A DNA stretch of 64,000 nucleotides from Pseudomonadota bacterium (GTDB lineage: Bacteria > Pseudomonadota > Alphaproteobacteria > Rhizobiales > Rhizobiaceae): the NCBI GenBank assembly GCA_023451735.1, contig JAEXYH010000060.1, positions 1 to 64,000 on the forward strand, given 5' to 3'. The translations under genes were made by a program, and so were the position numbers. Each line of letters starts with the position of its first letter. Position 1 is the first letter of the stretch. Below, in pieces: positions 60,124 to 64,000 of the stretch. Under the pieces are notes generated by a model. The model was not told the origin of the DNA. It saw nothing but the letters and a program-made list of their open reading frames with translations, and searched no databases.

Positions 60124-60711
60124 ATGGCGCAATCTGATCTCACGATCTTGGTCATTGACGAAAATGCAATCCGTGCCTCGATCATCGAGGAAGGCCTGAA
60201 CGAGGCTGGCCACACCAACGTGACGGTCATTCATGAGGTTAACGGTGTGGCTCGCATCATCGAGACCCAACAGCCCGACGTCATCATCATCGACATCGAG
60301 AACCCCAACCGGGATATGATGGAGCATCTCTTCCAATTGACCCGCACCGTCAGCCGCCCGATCGCGATGTTCGTCGATCGCTCAGACACCGCCTTGATCG
60401 AGTCTGCGATGGAGGCGGGTGTCTCCGCCTATGTTGTCGATGGCCTCAAGAAGGAACGGGTAAAATCCATTCTCGACATGGCGGTCAGCCGATTCAATGC
60501 GTTCAGTCGGCTACAGCGGGAATTGGCAGAAGCAAAATCCGCACTGGAAGAACGAAAGGTCATCGAGCGCGCCAAAGGCATTCTCATGAAGATGCGCGGG
60601 CTTTCGGAAGAAGACGCGTTTACGTTGCTGCGTCAAACCGCCATGAACGAGAAGAAGAAGATATCCGAAATCGCCCAAATTGTCGTGACCGCAGCGGGGC
60701 TTTTGATGTGA
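60124..60711 (+). CDS. nasT: NasT ANTAR-type antiterminator response regulator
   Basis: A 195-residue protein with a receiver-like domain (about 1-118; ILVIDENAIRASIIEEGL, VIIIDIENPNRDMM with the Asp) and a C-terminal RNA-binding ANTAR domain (about 135-193; LEERKVIERAKGILMKMRGL, then SEEDAFTLLRQTAMNEKKKI). In NasS-NasT systems NasT is released when nitrate is present and prevents termination in nitrate gene leaders by binding paired hairpins. The nasS gene follows 43 bases downstream. Confidence 0.93.
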   Translation: MAQSDLTILVIDENAIRASIIEEGLNEAGHTNVTVIHEVNGVARIIETQQPDVIIIDIENPNRDMMEHLFQLTRTVSRPIAMFVDRSDTALIESAMEAGVSAYVVDGLKKERVKSILDMAVSRFNAFSRLQRELAEAKSALEERKVIERAKGILMKMRGLSEEDAFTLLRQTAMNEKKKISEIAQIVVTAAGLLM

Positions 60712-60754
60712 GAGGGTTTATCCGGAGCAGTATCCAGAAGAAACCGGAGCGAAC

Positions 60755-62038
60755 ATGATGATGACCGGCCAAACCGAAAGCAAACTAGCCGCCCCCGGCA
60801 AAATGACCGGCGAAGGACCGAAGAGGCTTCGTGCGGGCTTTATCCCGCTCGTTGACGCCTCGGTCCTGATCGCAGCCACGGAATTCGGTTTCGCGGCGAA
60901 GGAAGGATTGGCGATCGATCTGGTCAAGGACGTGTCCTGGGCCAACGTGCGCGATCGGCTGGCTTTTCGCCAGTTCGATATCGCCCATTTGCTATCGCCG
61001 ATGCCGGTGGCTTCGATGCTTGGGCTCGGCTCAAATCCGTCGCCGACGATAACACCCTTTTCACTGGGGCGTGGCGGCAACGCAATCACACTCTCTACAA
61101 GATTGTTCGACCGCATGCGCCAGATCGGCGATATCGCCGAGAACGCCAGTGCGCTCGACAATGCAAACGCCTTAGCAAAAACACTGCAATGGATGAAGGA
61201 GCGAGGAGAACCTATTCCGACATTCGGGATGACTTACCCCTTCTCGTCTCACAATTACGAATTCCGATATTGGCTTGCCGCAGGCGGCATTGATCCCGAT
61301 CGCGATGTGCGCCTCGTTGTGGTACCGCCCCCCCTGACATCAGATGCGTTGGAAGCTGGCGCGATAGACGGTTTCTGTGTCGGAGCGCCGTGGAACATGG
61401 TTGCGTCCGAGCGTGGCGTCGGCCGTATCGTCGCCACCAAACAAGATATTTGGCCGTCCGCGCCGGAAAAGGTCATCGCCATGCGACCCGAATGGGCGCA
61501 AGAGCACGCCGATACGGTCTCGCGCCTGATTGTCGCGCTCGATGCCGCAGCACGCTGGTGCGATCGTCCGGAAAACCACGACGCTCTTGCGGAAGCCTTG
61601 GCGGACCCACGCTATATCGCCGCACCCGTGTCGATCATCCGCCATGTGCTCGCTGGAGAATTCAGCCTGGATAACAAGGGGAACAGGCGCGTAATCCCTA
61701 ATTACTTCCAGTTCCACCGAGATTTTGCCAACTATCCCAAGCCCGGGCACGCGCTGTGGATCTATAGCCAGATGCTACGCTGGAACCAGGCAGGCTTAAG
61801 CAGGGAAAATCTGAGAGCAGCTGCAAGCGCATATCGCCCGAACCTCTATCGCGCAGCGCTGGGCACCGGCCCTACCGGAGACGACGTTTCCATCGAAGGG
61901 CATTCGCCGGACAACCGTTTCATGGACGGAGTGATTTTCGACCCGAATAGTATCCAGGCTTATGTCAAAAGTTTCCCGGTTCATGGATCGCAGTCGTCTC
62001 CGGTCGATGTGCTGCGAAATGACGATAGCTTGTCCTGA
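60755..62038 (+). CDS. nasS: NasS nitrate sensor, NrtA/CmpA-like
   Basis: A 427-residue cytoplasmic nitrate-binding protein related to NrtA but without a signal peptide, as expected for the sensor that holds NasT inactive. Shared motifs: RAGFIPLVDASVLIAATEFG, HLLSPMPVASMLGLGSNPSP, RYWLAAGGIDPDRDVRLVVV and FCVGAPWNMVASERG. It is about as long as NrtA (432), and the same segments occur in the NrtA encoded at 62385. CCGGAG precedes the ATG. Forms the sensing pair with NasT. Confidence 0.92.
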   Translation: MMMTGQTESKLAAPGKMTGEGPKRLRAGFIPLVDASVLIAATEFGFAAKEGLAIDLVKDVSWANVRDRLAFRQFDIAHLLSPMPVASMLGLGSNPSPTITPFSLGRGGNAITLSTRLFDRMRQIGDIAENASALDNANALAKTLQWMKERGEPIPTFGMTYPFSSHNYEFRYWLAAGGIDPDRDVRLVVVPPPLTSDALEAGAIDGFCVGAPWNMVASERGVGRIVATKQDIWPSAPEKVIAMRPEWAQEHADTVSRLIVALDAAARWCDRPENHDALAEALADPRYIAAPVSIIRHVLAGEFSLDNKGNRRVIPNYFQFHRDFANYPKPGHALWIYSQMLRWNQAGLSRENLRAAASAYRPNLYRAALGTGPTGDDVSIEGHSPDNRFMDGVIFDPNSIQAYVKSFPVHGSQSSPVDVLRNDDSLS

Positions 62039-62182
62039 TCTATCTACACGACGCCTGTCTGCTCTGCTTCAAATTTAGCAATAGCACAAAAGATGCGCAG
62101 AGTTGCATCGAGCCGACGATCCACTGAAAATGAACACCGAAAATTCTTCAAGTAATTCAACGATTTTCCTGAATAATCGAAA

Positions 62183-62198
62183 TGGCACGCTGATTGCT
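62183..62198 (+). promoter_or_regulatory. Sigma-54 promoter of nrtA
   Basis: TGGCAC-GCTGA-TTGCT fits the -24/-12 consensus exactly. The start of transcription should be near 62208, giving a leader of about 178 bases before nrtA. Same type as the site ahead of nasT, so nitrate uptake and its control are under RpoN. Confidence 0.85.
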
Positions 62199-62206
62199 TC
62201 TTAGAT

Positions 62207-62384
62207 TTTGCACCGGTCAACGGCGACCGCTGCAGATGAGCGCGCGATAGGCGCTCGCAAAAGACACCGACGTCGCAAGGGTTTTTGCTGTCCGGAATTT
62301 CTTCCGGCAGACGCAAACTCTGAGCGGCGTTTTTTTGTGCCCGAAATCCAAGATCACGAACCGATAAAACCAAGGGGAACGCGC
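62207..62384 (+). promoter_or_regulatory. Structured nrtA leader, candidate NasT (ANTAR) antitermination target
   Basis: The leader has a hairpin GAGCGC-GCGATAG-GCGCTC (62236-62254 region), a second hairpin CTG-(T)-CCGGAA-TTTC-TTCCGG-CAG (62288-62310), and a run of seven T at 62330-62336 preceded by a short ACGC/GCGT stem (62311-62330). This is the layout of nitrate leaders where NasT binds paired hairpins and blocks a terminator. The exact ANTAR loops could not be assigned by eye. Confidence 0.65.
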
Positions 62385-63683
62385 ATGACCAAGATTTCGA
62401 CACCCAGCTTTAGCCGGCGAACGTTTTTCAAGACCAGCGCAACAGCGGCGTTGATCGCAGCAGCCAAGACGGCTTTCCCGTCCGGCGCCTTTGCGGCGTC
62501 AGCCGGACCCGAAGTCACCGGCGCAAAGCTTGGTTTCATTGCGCTGACCGATGCAGCTCCGCTGATCATCGCCGCGGAAAAGGGCCTGTTCGCCAAGCAC
62601 GACATGCCGGATGTCGAAGTTGGCAAGCAGGCCTCGTGGGGTGCGACGCGCGATAATCTCGTGCTCGGCGGCGCGGCAAATGGCATTGATGGCGCGCATA
62701 TCCTCTCCCCTCTTCCTTATCTAATGCATACAGGCAGGGTAACGCAGAACAGCAAGCCCGTGCCCATGGCGCTGATCGCCCGCCTCAACCTGGACAGCCA
62801 AGGCATTTCGGTCGCCAAGGAATATGCCGAGACCGGCGCCGAAATTGACGCATCGAAGCTGAAGGAAGCCTTCGCGAAAAAGAAAGCGGCCGGCAACGAA
62901 GTCAAGGTCGCCATGACCTTTCCAGGCGGCACACATGATTTGTGGGTACGCTACTGGCTGGCCGCTGGTGGCATCGATCCGAATACCGACGTCTCGACGA
63001 TCGTGGTGCCGCCGCCGCAAATGGTGGCCAATATGAAGGTCGGCAACATGGATGCCTTCTGTGTCGGCGAGCCGTGGAACGAACAGCTCGTCAACCAGGG
63101 CATTGGGTTCACCGCCTGTACCACCGGCGAGATATGGAAGGGCCATCCGGAAAAGGCGCTCGGCATGCGTGCCGACTGGATCGAAAAGAACCCCAATGCC
63201 GCCAAGGCCATCCTCATGGCGGTGATGGAAGCCCAGCAATGGTGCGAAGACATGGCCAACAAGGAAGAGATGGCCGAGCTTCTCGGCAAACGCCAATGGC
63301 TGAATGCGCCGGCCAAGGACGTGCTCGGCCGCCTCAAGGGCGACATCAATTACGGCAATGGCCGCAACGTGAAGGCGACGGGTCTCGAAATGAAGTTCTG
63401 GAAGGACGGAGCTTCGTACCCGTTTAAGAGCCATGACAGCTGGTTCATGGCCGAGAATATCCGCTGGGGTTCGTTTGCACCCGATACCGACATCAAGGCG
63501 ATCGTCAATCAGGTCAACCGCGAGGATCTCTGGCGCGAGGCAGCAAAGGATCTGGGCGTTGCGGCAGCCGATATTCCGGCCACCAACTCGCGCGGCAAGG
63601 AGACTTTCTTTGACGGCAAAGTTTTTGATCCGGAAGACCCGTCCGCCTACCTCAAAAGCCTGGCGATCAAGGCCGCAAGCTGA
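62385..63683 (+). CDS. nrtA: NrtA nitrate ABC transporter substrate-binding protein
   Basis: A 432-residue periplasmic nitrate-binding protein. The N-terminus has a twin-arginine signal (FSRRTFFKTSATAALIAAAK, cleavage near AFAAS). The mature part shows TGAKLGFIALTDAAPLIIAA, ASWGATRDNLVLGGAANGID, DGAHILSPLPYLMHTGRVTQ and FCVGEPWNEQLVNQGIGFTA, as in NrtA/CmpA. The ATG at 62385 follows AAGGGGAAC; a longer frame would pass through the leader structures. It feeds the NrtB permease encoded downstream. Controlled by sigma-54 and the leader. Confidence 0.94.
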   Translation: MTKISTPSFSRRTFFKTSATAALIAAAKTAFPSGAFAASAGPEVTGAKLGFIALTDAAPLIIAAEKGLFAKHDMPDVEVGKQASWGATRDNLVLGGAANGIDGAHILSPLPYLMHTGRVTQNSKPVPMALIARLNLDSQGISVAKEYAETGAEIDASKLKEAFAKKKAAGNEVKVAMTFPGGTHDLWVRYWLAAGGIDPNTDVSTIVVPPPQMVANMKVGNMDAFCVGEPWNEQLVNQGIGFTACTTGEIWKGHPEKALGMRADWIEKNPNAAKAILMAVMEAQQWCEDMANKEEMAELLGKRQWLNAPAKDVLGRLKGDINYGNGRNVKATGLEMKFWKDGASYPFKSHDSWFMAENIRWGSFAPDTDIKAIVNQVNREDLWREAAKDLGVAAADIPATNSRGKETFFDGKVFDPEDPSAYLKSLAIKAAS

Positions 63684-63694
63684 TTTCCCCGCCT

Positions 63695-63724
63695 CCGGCG
63701 CGTGGACGCGCGCGCCGGTTTTTT
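63695..63724 (+). terminator. Intercistronic hairpin with T-run between nrtA and nrtB
   Basis: CCGGCGCG and CGCGCCGG form a perfect eight-base stem around an eight-base loop, directly followed by six T. It looks like an intrinsic terminator. Located between genes of one operon, it probably reduces nrtB expression relative to the abundant binding protein. Confidence 0.8.
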
Positions 63725-63748
63725 CTCATCGTCTTATGGAGCGAGCCA

Positions 63749-64000
63749 ATGTCCGCCCTTGCCAAACAAGAAAAGCTCTCCGCGGTTCCAACCGCCAAAC
63801 CGCAAACAGATCAAGCCAATGTCGTGCCTTTTTCCCGCAGGCAGGTCGCAAGATTCGATGTCAGCCGTATAGCCACTGCCGCAGCCCGCAGCATGGTTCC
63901 GCCTCTGGTCGTGCTCGCGATCATACTGGGTGTCTGGCAAGTACTCTGTTCGTCGCCCGACGCCTCGCTGCCCTCTCCACTGCAAGTATGGGCAGATGCA
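63749..64000 (+). CDS. nrtB: NrtB nitrate ABC transporter permease (partial, N-terminus only)
   Basis: The first 84 codons of a permease that leaves the window. A hydrophilic leader of about 45 residues (SALAKQEKLSAVPTAKPQTD and onward) precedes a first helix (VPPLVVLAIILGVWQVLC) and the SSPDASLPSPLQVWADA segment, typical of NrtB/TauC/SsuC permeases (the LPSP-x-x-V motif). GGAG lies about ten bases ahead of the ATG. It should form the nitrate channel with an ATPase encoded beyond the edge. Confidence 0.88.
   Translation, partial: MSALAKQEKLSAVPTAKPQTDQANVVPFSRRQVARFDVSRIATAAARSMVPPLVVLAIILGVWQVLCSSPDASLPSPLQVWADA

Noticed and set aside
1..64000. CRISPR arrays, tRNA, rRNA, prophage or conjugation genes
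   Set aside because: I looked for short regularly spaced repeats, tRNA-like cloverleaf sequence, integrases and structural phage genes and recognised none.

Overview
The window reads as an accessory or megaplasmid-like stretch of an alphaproteobacterium of the Rhizobium/Agrobacterium group. Support comes from two small DUF982 proteins, a class Ib nrdHIEF operon with rhizobial-type NrdE/NrdF, a NasST-type nitrate system with sigma-54 promoters, moderately high GC, and many ABC and TRAP uptake systems each paired with a small catabolic cassette and its own regulator. No rRNA, tRNA, CRISPR array, replication gene or intact transposase was recognised. The genus is an inference.

Left part (1-23.7 kb): three neighbouring catabolic islands. 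(a) A tightly packed minus-strand operon gntR-hyuA-hyuB-dctQ-dctM (cut by the window edge) joins an ATP-dependent hydantoinase/oxoprolinase to a TRAP transporter. (b) A minus-strand operon runs amidohydrolase, Asp/Glu/hydantoin racemase-like protein, two permeases, binding protein and ATPase of the polyamine-type ABC class; an RpiR regulator lies upstream. (c) An M20 carbamoylase-type hydrolase diverges from an ABC importer followed by a GntR regulator, a 2-hydroxyacid dehydrogenase, an HpcH/HpaI aldolase, a maleate isomerase-like enzyme and a VOC protein. Together they look like a locus for cyclic amides, ureides and the organic acids released from them.

Middle (23.7-36 kb): gene remnants (aldo-keto reductase, alpha/beta hydrolases), envelope proteins (SH3-domain protein, DUF3313 lipoprotein, HdeD-like membrane protein), an OmpR-type two-component pair, several very small exported or membrane proteins, and an RND efflux adaptor/pump pair. 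A C-terminal fragment of methionine synthase MetE sits directly behind the pump gene.

36.3-41.4 kb: a complete cobalamin riboswitch precedes nrdH-nrdI-nrdE-nrdF, the B12-independent class Ib ribonucleotide reductase, so the operon should be induced when B12 is short. An aldolase pseudogene follows.

41.4-51.7 kb: an iron/phosphonate-type ABC importer (ATPase, binding protein, fused permease; minus strand), then a LysR gene divergent from an HD-domain protein, a polar amino-acid-type ABC importer, a 3-hydroxyisobutyrate dehydrogenase-like enzyme and an EthD-like small protein. A gene-poor 1.4 kb stretch with decayed fragments follows.

53-59.7 kb: small redox and detoxification pairs, each with a divergent regulator: SDR with HxlR, quinone oxidoreductase plus monooxygenase with LysR, alpha/beta hydrolase with TetR (two mirrored operators visible), then a sugar-permease remnant.

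59.9-64 kb: nitrate assimilation control and uptake. A sigma-54 promoter precedes a 42-residue ORF and nasT-nasS; a second, almost identical sigma-54 promoter and a structured leader precede nrtA, followed by an intercistronic terminator-like hairpin and the start of nrtB, which runs off the window.
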